Of a DNA stretch of 64,000 nucleotides, positions 15,925 through 24,901 are shown piece after piece. Under the pieces are notes generated by a model. It ran no database searches. It was not told the DNA's origin and was given only the letters and a program-made list of their open reading frames with translations. This DNA is from Flavobacterium undicola (GTDB taxonomy: Bacteria > Bacteroidota > Bacteroidia > Flavobacteriales > Flavobacteriaceae): NCBI RefSeq assembly GCF_009909155.2, contig NZ_JAAAPM020000008.1:62001-126000 (forward strand). Direction: 5' to 3'. Positions within the stretch are counted from its first letter, which is position 1, and each line of letters begins with the position of its first letter. Position numbers and translations under genes: made by a program.

Positions 15925-16791
15925 TTAGTACCCAAAACTAATTCCTGCCACTAAGAAATCCTTACCGAAAAAGTCAGTGTTTTTTGTTGCAGCATTGTGA
16001 ATATAATTTAACGACAATGGCATTGCGATTCCGCTTCCCAAATCAAATTCTTTAGTTGCTTTTACTGCTAAGTTCACTAAAGACGGTTTATCATAGTTGG
16101 CAAAATTATAGTATTGGGCCTTGTTATTTAACACAACCCCTGCTGAAGGCGCTAATTCTATATTTTGAATTGCTTTATGAGTCGAATTTTCGAATAAATT
16201 AAAGGTATACCCCAGTTCTAAATAAGTGGTGTAATTGTGCTTTGGGATATCATTATTATCATAGCGATAGTCATTTCCAGCTATAAGCGTACTTATGGTT
16301 GCATTAAAAGGATATTTATAACCCTCTGAAAAATCAAAATAAAATATCACATCCACAGTTTGTGAACTTGTTGGGCCATATTCAAAAAATTTATTGCTCA
16401 CACCTTCTACCTTGGACACTGAAGGCCAATAGTAATCCCAAAGTTGGAATTGTAAAAAATCATTGATTTGATAAGTAGCATAAAAATCAATTTCCTGATA
16501 TCCCTTATAGAGAGTTTCACCATCAGCATAGAAATATTGATTTTTAAAATTTGTAGTTGCCCATGCACCTAATGACAATTTTGGCAAAACAGCATATTCA
16601 ATTGTAGGTTGAATTGCAGCATAATCGCCGCCCCAACATTGTCCTCGCCAGAGATAGCGACTCACAAAATCAATATTCAAACTGAGCTTTTTTTCTTCTA
16701 CTGTATCTTTAAGCTGTTCTTTTTCTTGTGAAAGAGAAACAAACGACACAAAACCTAAAATTAAAACTGAAATCCTTCTGTTAATTTTCAT
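15925..16791 (-). CDS. TorF-like outer-membrane protein
   Basis: The 288-residue product has a signal peptide (about residues 1-21) and a beta-barrel pattern with aromatic girdle residues, ending in FGY. The mature N-terminus carries DFVSRYLWRGQ, the typical opening of TorF-family putative porins. The transported substrate is unknown. It starts 15 bases after the hybrid histidine kinase gene, in the same direction, so the two are very likely co-transcribed. That pairing suggests the kinase senses something related to this porin or its cargo, which is inference only. Confidence 0.7.
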   Translation of the reverse strand: MKINRRISVLILGFVSFVSLSQEKEQLKDTVEEKKLSLNIDFVSRYLWRGQCWGGDYAAIQPTIEYAVLPKLSLGAWATTNFKNQYFYADGETLYKGYQEIDFYATYQINDFLQFQLWDYYWPSVSKVEGVSNKFFEYGPTSSQTVDVIFYFDFSEGYKYPFNATISTLIAGNDYRYDNNDIPKHNYTTYLELGYTFNLFENSTHKAIQNIELAPSAGVVLNNKAQYYNFANYDKPSLVNLAVKATKEFDLGSGIAMPLSLNYIHNAATKNTDFFGKDFLVAGISFGY

Positions 16792-16806
16792 GCAAATTAA
16801 TTTATT

Positions 16807-18900
16807 CTAAAATTTATCTATCAACTCAAACAAGCGTTCTCTATTCAAAGGCTTTGTTATATAATCATCAAATCCTGCTTTGGTAATTTTGACTTTATCA
16901 TCTGAAGAAGAATAAGCTGTTTGTGCTATAATAGGCAGCTGAGAACGAATAGGTCTTATCTGTTCAATAGCTTCAAAGCCATTCATAACAGGCATTTTAA
17001 TATCCATTAACACTAAATCGATATTCGAATTGTTGATGCAAATATCAACTGCCTCCTGACCATTAAAAGCTCTAATAATTTCATAATCTTTATTCTGCAT
17101 CATTTTTTGAAACAGCAAGAAATTGATATTATCATCTTCAGCAATCAAAATAACTTTGTTTTTTGATTTTACTAATTCTTTTTCCCGAATAGACTTTACT
17201 ACTATATGATCTACTTTAGCATATTTCAACGGAATTGAAAAATAAAAAGTGGAACCAACTCCAACTTCTGATTCTAAATCAATTTCACCTCCAAGGATTT
17301 CTATGTAGGCTTTTGAAATAGAAAGCCCTAATCCTAAACCACCGGCCTTTATTGTTTTATCATTTTCCACACGCTTAAACCGATCAAAAACATGTTTATG
17401 ATCATCTTCATCAATTCCCGAGCCTGTATCTTGAATTGTAAAATGAATTAAACCTTCCTTTTTATTAATCTCATAACTAAAAGTTACAAGACCTTCATCG
17501 GTATATTTGATTGCATTTGTCAATAAATTAATGATAACCTGTTTTAATTTAATTTCATCTGTAATAATATCATACTCAGCTGGAAGCGTACTTTTTATCA
17601 ACTTAATTTTTACAGGCTTGCTTTTTGGAATCGTTACTTTAACGGTTTTATAAAGCTCAACTATACAGGATTCTAGATTAATTTCGCTGAAATTTGGCGC
17701 AATCTGATTGGCATCTATTTTAGACATTTCTATTAAGTCATCAATAATAGAAACCAGATTTTTACCATTATTTTGTATCACATTAAGATACTCTACACGT
17801 TCCTTTTCGGTAAGTTCGGTATTCAAAATAAGTTCGGTAAAGCCATTTATAGCATTCATTGGCGTTCTAATTTCGTGAGATAGATTCGCCAAGAAAGAAG
17901 CTTTTAGCAAATCGCCTTCTTCCGCCTTGATTTTTGCCTTTATTAATGCTAATTTTTGATTGTTATTCTCTTCAAATAAATTCCCTATATAACTAAACTC
18001 TCCGCTTGACTTTTTTAACTCAGCTATAGCACATCCACTTCCTTTTTCGAGAACCCTTCTAACCAAATAAAGTGGCCTGTAAACTAGTTTTTGAGTATAC
18101 AAAACACTTACAATCAAATAGAGTATAAAAACTACAATTATAACATATAAAATGTTAATTGTATTTTCAAAATAAACTTCAAATTTTCTCTCAAACAGCA
18201 GTTCACCAATCCTTTTCCCCTGAAAATCTTTCAAAGGATAAACAGCACTTACAACGTGTCTTTGTTCAGGAACAACTTCTCTAATGCCTAGAATTTTAAT
18301 TTTAGAAGAAGTTATATTCTGTAAATTTTTGATGAATTTAGAATTGATTAATCGCGCAGCAAAGAAATAACCCGAAGTTTTAGTTTTATTCTTTAATGGA
18401 TCGTCAGAAGCGTGTATTCTTGCCCCGGTTACTTCTACAATTCCTTCCGGAATTTGAAGGTAGAATTTCCCAATACCTACTTTATCCAAATACTCCATAG
18501 CTTGTTTCGGGATAAAATCAAGCGTTTTAATTACTGGAGTTGGAGTTCGTGTTATAAATTGTTTATTACTATCATAAACCCCTAAATAATCAGCTGCATA
18601 TATCTTTAACTCATTACTAATGGTTTCATCGTACCAAGTTAAATTCTTTGTTGAAACGAAATCTACAAATTCATCCCAGTTGGTATCATTATTAATAGCT
18701 GTTAAAATTGGCTTTGATTCCAATAATAACAATTGATTGATTTTGCTTTCAAATAATTCAACGGAATTTTGATATGCTTCTTTTTCTGTCTTATTGATAT
18801 AATAAAACAAAGCTGCATACAGCAATAAAAAAACCACGCTAGAGGAAACTATTAAAAAAAGTATTTTTGGGGACGTTTTTTTTAATGTCATAAATTTCAA
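16807..18900 (-). CDS. Hybrid sensor histidine kinase/response regulator with CHASE4-like sensor
   Basis: The 697-residue membrane kinase has membrane segments at about 13-34 and 246-268 enclosing an extracytoplasmic sensor (about 35-245) with the INNDTNWDEFVDF motif typical of CHASE4 domains. The cytoplasmic part has the HisKA box with phospho-acceptor H342 (SHEIRTPMNA), the ATPase N box at N462, DTGSGI at 491-496 and GLGLGLSI, then a receiver domain (about 582-697) with acidic pocket E588, D589, D590, phospho-acceptor D633 and K683. No output domain follows, so the final response regulator is encoded elsewhere. An ATG three codons downstream (18891) is an equally possible start. Confidence 0.92.
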   Translation of the reverse strand: MKFMTLKKTSPKILFLIVSSSVVFLLLYAALFYYINKTEKEAYQNSVELFESKINQLLLLESKPILTAINNDTNWDEFVDFVSTKNLTWYDETISNELKIYAADYLGVYDSNKQFITRTPTPVIKTLDFIPKQAMEYLDKVGIGKFYLQIPEGIVEVTGARIHASDDPLKNKTKTSGYFFAARLINSKFIKNLQNITSSKIKILGIREVVPEQRHVVSAVYPLKDFQGKRIGELLFERKFEVYFENTINILYVIIVVFILYLIVSVLYTQKLVYRPLYLVRRVLEKGSGCAIAELKKSSGEFSYIGNLFEENNNQKLALIKAKIKAEEGDLLKASFLANLSHEIRTPMNAINGFTELILNTELTEKERVEYLNVIQNNGKNLVSIIDDLIEMSKIDANQIAPNFSEINLESCIVELYKTVKVTIPKSKPVKIKLIKSTLPAEYDIITDEIKLKQVIINLLTNAIKYTDEGLVTFSYEINKKEGLIHFTIQDTGSGIDEDDHKHVFDRFKRVENDKTIKAGGLGLGLSISKAYIEILGGEIDLESEVGVGSTFYFSIPLKYAKVDHIVVKSIREKELVKSKNKVILIAEDDNINFLLFQKMMQNKDYEIIRAFNGQEAVDICINNSNIDLVLMDIKMPVMNGFEAIEQIRPIRSQLPIIAQTAYSSSDDKVKITKAGFDDYITKPLNRERLFELIDKF

Positions 18901-19082
18901 TACAAAGTATCTAGGTTAAAAAGCAATTAAATTTATGAAAAAAATAAGTTGTCAAACTCGTTTAGGAATTATTTCATTTTTAACACTATAAATATATAAA
19001 ATGCAATAGAAATTCAAATAATTAATTCAAAAACAATCTGCAAATAAAAGAAAAATCACATTTCAATTGAAATACTACTTTT

Positions 19083-22000
19083 TTATCCTTCTTTCCCACC
19101 CAACATCTCCATCAACTCCAAAGCTCTTCTGGTTGATTTTACGTTGTCAAAAGTTAATAATAAACGCAAGCCGTTAGCGGTTTGTTTTTCTTTCATTTTA
19201 CAAAGCGAAGGATGTTTTTGCACAAACTGCAACACCTTATGAAAACGATTTGACTGGTAAAAATCGGACTGCTGATCAGACACGAAATAGCCAATCATCT
19301 TTCCTTGTTTCATTACTAATTTTTCGATTCCCACACGGGTTGCCACCCATTTAATTCGGATACTATTCATTAAAGCATTAGCTCGAGGAGGCAAAGGACC
19401 AAAACGGTCAATCAATTTATTTTGAAAAACCACCAATTCTTCTTCGTTTTTAATCGCACTCAATTCGTTATACAAATTCAAACGTTCCGAAATATTATTG
19501 ATGTATTCATCCGAAAACAACAACTCAAAATCGGTATCAATTTGTAAATCTTTTACGTATTCCTTGGTCTCAATATTGTTTTCTACAGGATACAAATCTT
19601 TGAATTCGTTTTCCTTTAATTCTTCGATAGCCTCGTTCATGATTTTTTGGTAGGTATCAAAACCAATTTCGTTGATAAAACCGGATTGTTCACCACCCAA
19701 TAAATCTCCGGCACCACGAATCTCCAAATCTTTCATTGCAATATTAAATCCGCTGCCCAACTCACTAAATTGTTCCAAAGCCTGAATACGTTTTCTAGCC
19801 TCTTCAGTCATGGACGAATAAGGCGGACATATAAAATAACAAAACGCTTTTTTATTACTTCGACCTACACGACCACGCATTTGGTGCAAATCAGACAAAC
19901 CAAAATTATTAGCGTTATTAATGAAAATCGTGTTCGCATTAGGTACATCCAATCCACTTTCGATAATGGTTGTCGCAACCAAAACATCAAATTCTCCATT
20001 CATGAAAGCCAACATCAGTTCTTCGAGTTTCTTACCGTCCATTTGTCCGTGACCAATTCCAACTTTGGCATTGGGTACCAAACGCTGAATCATTCCTGCC
20101 ACTTCCTTGATATTTTCAATTCGGTTATTGATAAAATAAACCTGACCGTTACGCTGAATTTCATACGAAATAGCGTCTCGAATCACTTCTTCGCTAAAAC
20201 CTACCACATTGGTTTCAATAGGATATCTGTTGGGCGGAGGCGTAGTAATTACAGATAAATCCCTCGCCGCCATCAACGAAAACTGTAAGGTTCTCGGAAT
20301 TGGCGTTGCCGTCAATGTCAAGGTGTCAACATTAGCCGCAATGGTTTTGAGTTTGTCTTTTACGTTCACTCCAAACTTTTGTTCTTCATCCACAATCAGC
20401 AAACCTAAATCTTTAAAAACCACATTCTTGTTCACCAATTGATGCGTTCCAATAACAATATCGAGTTTCCCCTCGGCTAATTGCTTTAAGGTTTCCGACT
20501 TTTGTTTGGCCGTTCTAAAACGATTCAAATAGCCAACAGAAACCGGCATGTCTTTTAGTCTTTCGGTAAAAGTTCTATAGTGTTGATAAGCCAAAATAGT
20601 TGTTGGCACCAAAATCGCTACCTGTTTACTATTGTCAACCGCTTTAAAAGCCGCACGAATAGCCACCTCAGTTTTTCCAAAACCTACATCTCCACAAACC
20701 AAACGATCCATCGGGCGATCGCTTTCCATATCGGCTTTTACTTCCTGAGTTGATTTGGTTTGATCTGGCGTATCTTCATAGATAAACGAACTTTCTAATT
20801 CGTTTTGCAAATAGCTGTCTGGCGCAAATTGAAAGCCTTTGTCCAATCGCCTTTTGGCATACAACTGAATCAAATTGAATGCGATATGCTTGACTCTCGC
20901 CTTGGTTTTTTGTTTTAAAACTTTCCAGGCATTCGAGCCTAATTTGTATATTTTAGGAGGTGTTCCGTCTTTTCCGTTGTATTTCGAAATCTTGTGCAGC
21001 GAATGGATACTCACATACACAATATCATTATCGGCATACACCAGCTTAATGGTTTCCTGGGTTTTTCCTTCGACTTGGATTTTTTGCAATCCGCCAAATT
21101 TCCCAATTCCGTGGTCAATGTGCGTTACATAATCGCCCACCGAAAGTGTAGTCAATTCTTTTAGTGTGATATTTTGCTTTTTCGAATAACCATTCTTGAT
21201 GCTGAATTTATGATAACGTTCAAAAATCTGGTGGTCGGTATAGCAGGAAATTTGGTTTTCTTCGTCAATAAAACCCTGATACAAAGGCAAAACTATGGTG
21301 TTGTATTGCTTGCGAATATTCTCCGAATTGGCTTCATCCAAAGTTTCAAAAATATCATGAAAACGCTTTGCCTGCGCTTCATTCGAACAAAACAAATAAT
21401 TTTTATAACCATTAAAATGATTCTCACTCAAATTATTCAACAACAAATCAAACTGTTTGTTGAACGAAGGCTGCGGCTGAATGTGAAATTCAAATTTCTT
21501 GGTTGTTCTGAAAATAGCTTTCGAACTCCATTCGACAATTGAAAAATCCAAAGCTCGTTTTACAAAAGCCTTTTGATCCAAGAATAATTGTTCCGGAGTA
21601 GCGTGTTTAATATCCTTAGACAATTTCTCGAAAGCTTCTTCGGCTCGAGCAAATTGCTTGTCTAATTGCGATAATAAATCTTCGGTATTCTGAATAAAAA
21701 TAACCGTTTGCTCCGAAATATAATCTAAGAAACTCTCTCTATTTTCCTGAAAAACCTTGTTTTCTACATTGGGAATAATCGTGATTTTCTTTTGTTGTGC
21801 CAATGACAATTGTGTGGCCACATCAAAAGTTCGAATACTTTCGACCTCATCACCAAAAAACTCAATTCGGTACGGATTATCATTCGAAAAAGAAAATACA
21901 TCGACAATTCCTCCACGAACCGAAAATTCTCCTGGTTCAGTAATAAAATCAACTCTTTTGAATTCATATTCGAATAAGACTTCATTTATAAAATCAATCG

Positions 22001-22457
22001 AAATCTTATCACCAACGCTTACTTTCAAAGTATTTTTATCCAAATCGCGACGCGTCACCACTTTTTCGAATAACGCTTCGGGATAACTAACAATTACAGC
22101 TGGTTTTTTACGGGAATTGATGCGGTTTAATACTTCGGCACGAAGCAAAACATTAGCATTATCGGTTTCTTCAATTTGGTACGGACGACGATAGGAACTT
22201 GGATAAAACAACACATCCTGCTCGCCTACCATCTGCTCCAAATCATTCAAATAATAAGCTGCCTCTTCTTTATTATTTAAAATGACCAAAAAAGGAAGTT
22301 CGGATTTTTTAAACAACGAACGAATAACAAAGGAAATCGACGAAGCAAGCAAACCGCTAAGATGCAATTTTGCTGTGTTTTTTTCCTGTAAAGCAGCCGT
22401 AATTTGTATAACTTTTGGCGAAGTATCGTAGATGGTATATAAGGCAGATTTACTCAA
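19083..22457 (-). CDS. mfd: Transcription-repair coupling factor Mfd
   Basis: The 1124-residue protein is full length for Mfd. It has the UvrB-like N-terminal module, the RNA polymerase interaction domain (about 435-510, GDYVTHIDHGIGKF), the RecG-like translocase with Walker A GFGKTE near 590 and DEEQ near 690, TRG-type motifs and the C-terminal TRCF domain. Mfd pushes RNA polymerase stalled at lesions off the template and recruits UvrA for nucleotide excision repair. The only start that gives the family N-terminus MSKSALY is a TTG at 22457, inside the last codons of the upstream lipoprotein gene (8-base overlap). A non-ATG start with overlap implies coupled translation. Confidence 0.96.
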   Translation of the reverse strand: MSKSALYTIYDTSPKVIQITAALQEKNTAKLHLSGLLASSISFVIRSLFKKSELPFLVILNNKEEAAYYLNDLEQMVGEQDVLFYPSSYRRPYQIEETDNANVLLRAEVLNRINSRKKPAVIVSYPEALFEKVVTRRDLDKNTLKVSVGDKISIDFINEVLFEYEFKRVDFITEPGEFSVRGGIVDVFSFSNDNPYRIEFFGDEVESIRTFDVATQLSLAQQKKITIIPNVENKVFQENRESFLDYISEQTVIFIQNTEDLLSQLDKQFARAEEAFEKLSKDIKHATPEQLFLDQKAFVKRALDFSIVEWSSKAIFRTTKKFEFHIQPQPSFNKQFDLLLNNLSENHFNGYKNYLFCSNEAQAKRFHDIFETLDEANSENIRKQYNTIVLPLYQGFIDEENQISCYTDHQIFERYHKFSIKNGYSKKQNITLKELTTLSVGDYVTHIDHGIGKFGGLQKIQVEGKTQETIKLVYADNDIVYVSIHSLHKISKYNGKDGTPPKIYKLGSNAWKVLKQKTKARVKHIAFNLIQLYAKRRLDKGFQFAPDSYLQNELESSFIYEDTPDQTKSTQEVKADMESDRPMDRLVCGDVGFGKTEVAIRAAFKAVDNSKQVAILVPTTILAYQHYRTFTERLKDMPVSVGYLNRFRTAKQKSETLKQLAEGKLDIVIGTHQLVNKNVVFKDLGLLIVDEEQKFGVNVKDKLKTIAANVDTLTLTATPIPRTLQFSLMAARDLSVITTPPPNRYPIETNVVGFSEEVIRDAISYEIQRNGQVYFINNRIENIKEVAGMIQRLVPNAKVGIGHGQMDGKKLEELMLAFMNGEFDVLVATTIIESGLDVPNANTIFINNANNFGLSDLHQMRGRVGRSNKKAFCYFICPPYSSMTEEARKRIQALEQFSELGSGFNIAMKDLEIRGAGDLLGGEQSGFINEIGFDTYQKIMNEAIEELKENEFKDLYPVENNIETKEYVKDLQIDTDFELLFSDEYINNISERLNLYNELSAIKNEEELVVFQNKLIDRFGPLPPRANALMNSIRIKWVATRVGIEKLVMKQGKMIGYFVSDQQSDFYQSNRFHKVLQFVQKHPSLCKMKEKQTANGLRLLLTFDNVKSTRRALELMEMLGGKEG

Positions 22458-23100
22458 CTCTTGCGTCGTTTGGGTTAATTATTGCTCTTGTACTAGCCGG
22501 AATAACCGTTTGATTGGGCATCATTGGATTATTAGGAATCGCTCTTGCCGAATCCAACAACATTTTTCTCATTTCGTCTTCCCCTTCCTCAACAGGAATC
22601 TTGCTTTTTTCGGTAAGAATATCCATTTGGCGTTGTAAAGTCGCTAATTCCTTGTTGATTTCTCCCACTAATTGCACCACTTTTTTATCAGGAATATTGT
22701 CCAAATGAATATACATATCGAACAATCTTACCTTAGTAATCAAGACAGAAACTCTGCTTTTTATTTGTGGTTTATTAAATAGCTCTGGAATATTGTTATT
22801 TAATGCCATCGCTTTTTTAGAAATAGCCGCTGCTTTTTGCTGAAAAGCACCAATTGTTTTCTTGGGCTTTTGCCCCAATTCCTGCATAAATGCACGCAAA
22901 TCGCTCCAAATTTTCACACTCTCCTCGGTAGCCTCATTAATAGGCTCGTCATAGAAATCCCAGCCTTTTTTGATATTGGCAAAAATAAGTTCCTTCTTTT
23001 GGGTGTCTTTTGCATTCTCGGCAATTCTTTTTTGATTGTCCTCTTTGCATGAAGCAAGCAGAACCAGCAAAAAAAGAAAGTATGTTATTTTATTTTTCAT
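22450..23100 (-). CDS. Helical lipoprotein of unknown function, upstream of mfd
   Basis: From the ATG at 23100 the product is 216 residues with a lipoprotein signal peptide (C18 in LLASC). The mature part is mostly helical and charged; it contains no motif that I recognise. An ATG four codons upstream (23112) is possible, but a -7 promoter element at 23120-23127 would leave almost no leader for it. Its last codons overlap the TTG start of mfd by eight bases, so the two are co-transcribed and probably translationally coupled. I see no obvious functional link between a surface or periplasmic lipoprotein and DNA repair. Confidence 0.75.
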   Translation of the reverse strand: MKNKITYFLFLLVLLASCKEDNQKRIAENAKDTQKKELIFANIKKGWDFYDEPINEATEESVKIWSDLRAFMQELGQKPKKTIGAFQQKAAAISKKAMALNNNIPELFNKPQIKSRVSVLITKVRLFDMYIHLDNIPDKKVVQLVGEINKELATLQRQMDILTEKSKIPVEEGEDEMRKMLLDSARAIPNNPMMPNQTVIPASTRAIINPNDARVE

Positions 23101-23119
23101 CCATTTTTTCATTAAAGCG

Positions 23120-23127
23120 CAAAGTTA
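23120..23127 (-). promoter_or_regulatory. -7 promoter element for the lipoprotein-mfd unit
   Basis: On the minus strand this reads TAACTTTG, an exact TAnnTTTG match. A start site about seven bases downstream would fall at about 23113, favouring the ATG at 23100. A second near-match (TTACTTTG) is at 23128-23135. Confidence 0.45.
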
Positions 23128-23317
23128 CAAAGTAAATCATATTCCTTATACTTCTTTAAGTAAAGAATAACAACAGATGTATGTAAGAAGTTTTTTATTA
23201 GATTTGTTGGAAAATATATTAATGAACAAAGGAATTCCGAAACTTTAGAAAGGCAATTAGATGAAAAAAAATAAAATCTCTTTATAAAGTTTACACTGTT
23301 TTATTCATCCTAAAATT

Positions 23318-24502
23318 ATGCTAATAAAATATTCTAAAATAGTAATAGTATTATTTATTATTAATACTGCAAAAGGACAAACTTTAAAAACAAAAAATAC
23401 GATTATTGACAGCAAAACAAAGACCCCTTTGGAATATGCCAATATCAGTAATAAAACAGACAATACAATAACAAATAAAGACGGTCAATTCCTCTTCTTT
23501 TCAAAAGAAAAAGATATTACTATTAGTTATGTTGGATATGAAACCATACATACCACTTTTGAAGAAATTGAAAAAAAAGACACTATTTTCATGATTGCAA
23601 ATGCAATAAATTTAGATGAAATTACAGTAAATAATCCCACAAGTTTTCTTAAAGAAGTCTATAAAAATGTATGGAAAATTTATCCTTTAGAGCCTTACAA
23701 TGAGGATTTTTTCTTAAGATGCCTGTTAAAAAAAGAAGATAAAATTGTAAGAGTACAGGATATTTCCGGAAAAATTTGGAGAAATACTTTTTATCCAAAA
23801 AAATCAATAGATGAAATCAAATATGGATTAGAAATTCTAAATTTAAGAAAAGTAGAACTTTCTGAGAGAAACAAAATTCCATACATTCAATTTCCAAGTT
23901 ACAAAACCTTATTCTTATGGTTTTCAGCTATCATCTTGAAGCCAAAAGAATATGTATTTACAGAAGTCCCATCAAACGATTTGCAATATCGAAAAATTGA
24001 ATTTGTAAAAAATGATGAGAATAAAGATTGTTTACCTGAAAAAGGTTATTATCTTATTGACAAAAATGAAAAAGCTATAAAAGAAGTAGCTTATGAAATC
24101 GTAGAATATTATAAGAATAGTCCCTATTCTCGAGGAGGTTCTTCTAAGTTGAAAACAACTGGCTTAACACTATTTATTATGTTTAATAAAGACATTCAAA
24201 AAAACAAATATTATATTGGGAATTCATATCTAAAAAACAGCTTTGAAATCGTTACTGACCAAGTAAAATCAAATTATGAAGCTACCTATGACTTGGTGAC
24301 TACCAATAGTTTTACTAATAAGATTGTCAAAAAAAATTTCCCAGAAAACAAAGATTTATTCAAAGCTAATTTTTCATATTCTGAAGAATTTTGGAGTAGT
24401 CAAAATCAATTACCACTAACTAATGAGTTGAAACAGTTTTTAAAATCAGTGGTAGAGAAAAAGAATAAAACAAAAGAGTATGTAATAATAGGTAATTTTT
24501 AA
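23318..24502 (+). CDS. Carboxypeptidase-regulatory-like domain protein, secreted
   Basis: The 394-residue product begins with a signal peptide (about residues 1-20, ending AKGQ). Residues about 27-100 form a CarboxypepD_reg-like beta-sandwich (DSKTKTPLEYANISN, then ISYVGYETI), the domain found at the N-terminus of SusC-type transporters and many Bacteroidota surface proteins. The remaining about 290 residues have no motif I recognise. The gene is noticeably more AT-rich and lysine/asparagine-rich than its neighbours, and it is bordered by repeat debris downstream, which hints at recent acquisition. Function is unknown. Confidence 0.7.
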   Translation: MLIKYSKIVIVLFIINTAKGQTLKTKNTIIDSKTKTPLEYANISNKTDNTITNKDGQFLFFSKEKDITISYVGYETIHTTFEEIEKKDTIFMIANAINLDEITVNNPTSFLKEVYKNVWKIYPLEPYNEDFFLRCLLKKEDKIVRVQDISGKIWRNTFYPKKSIDEIKYGLEILNLRKVELSERNKIPYIQFPSYKTLFLWFSAIILKPKEYVFTEVPSNDLQYRKIEFVKNDENKDCLPEKGYYLIDKNEKAIKEVAYEIVEYYKNSPYSRGGSSKLKTTGLTLFIMFNKDIQKNKYYIGNSYLKNSFEIVTDQVKSNYEATYDLVTTNSFTNKIVKKNFPENKDLFKANFSYSEEFWSSQNQLPLTNELKQFLKSVVEKKNKTKEYVIIGNF

Positions 24503-24596
24503 GATGATGCCACGATTTAATTCTTATATTAAAAATCTACTAATTTCGGATGTTTACAAAGCTATAATTTTGGATACCAATTTTATAAATAGCAAC

Positions 24597-24705
24597 CCTG
24601 ATGGTGCAGACTTCCCATTATCGTAGACTTTTAGAACCCGACCGCTCAGATATAGGCAAACTTTAGCGCAGGCATTTGCCTGTGCCCACAAAGAAATTCC
24701 AAAAA
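24597..24705. repeat. GC-richer repeat remnant
   Basis: The segment includes a CAGGCATTTGCCTG palindrome. Read on the minus strand one frame stays open for about 36 codons, but it has no start and no recognisable product. It resembles dispersed intergenic elements I recall from flavobacterial genomes; this is unverified. Confidence 0.4.
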
Positions 24706-24770
24706 AGTATAGTCATAAAAACAAACTACTTTTGGTTATCACACCTGTTGTCTTTAAGCAAATAATTAAC

Positions 24771-24805
24771 CACCCCGCCTTTCAGGCACCCCTCCAAAGG
24801 AGGGG
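24771..24805. repeat. CCCCTCC/GGAGGGG palindromic repeat
   Basis: A 7-bp GC-rich inverted repeat (24789-24795 with 24799-24805, 3-base loop) preceded by CACCCCGCC. Elements with this palindrome are, from memory, common between genes in Bacteroidota. Confidence 0.5.
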
Positions 24806-24843
24806 AAGTAATCAACGTTTCTAACATTACTGCATTTAGGATA

Positions 24844-24879
24844 AAAAACCCGACAACTTTCGAAAGCTGTCGGGTTTTT
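24844..24879. terminator. Bidirectional terminator
   Basis: An 18-bp stem with one mismatch (24844-24861 with 24862-24879), A-rich left and T-rich right arms, lies just after the M1 peptidase stop codon on the minus strand and can end transcripts on both strands. Confidence 0.85.
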
Positions 24880-24901
24880 GACTTAAAGTAAGAAATAAAA
24901 A

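Larger units (their letters stand above)
24503..24901. other. Intergenic region with repeat debris and terminator
   Basis: This 399-bp spacer contains no intact gene. It holds at least two dispersed-repeat fragments (24597-24705 and 24771-24805), then the terminator at 24844-24879. GC content of the fragments is clearly above the surrounding AT-rich spacer. Confidence 0.7.

Noticed and set aside
24597-24705. Small protein-coding gene on the minus strand
   Set aside because: No start codon, no ribosome-binding context and no similarity; palindromes suggest a repeat remnant.
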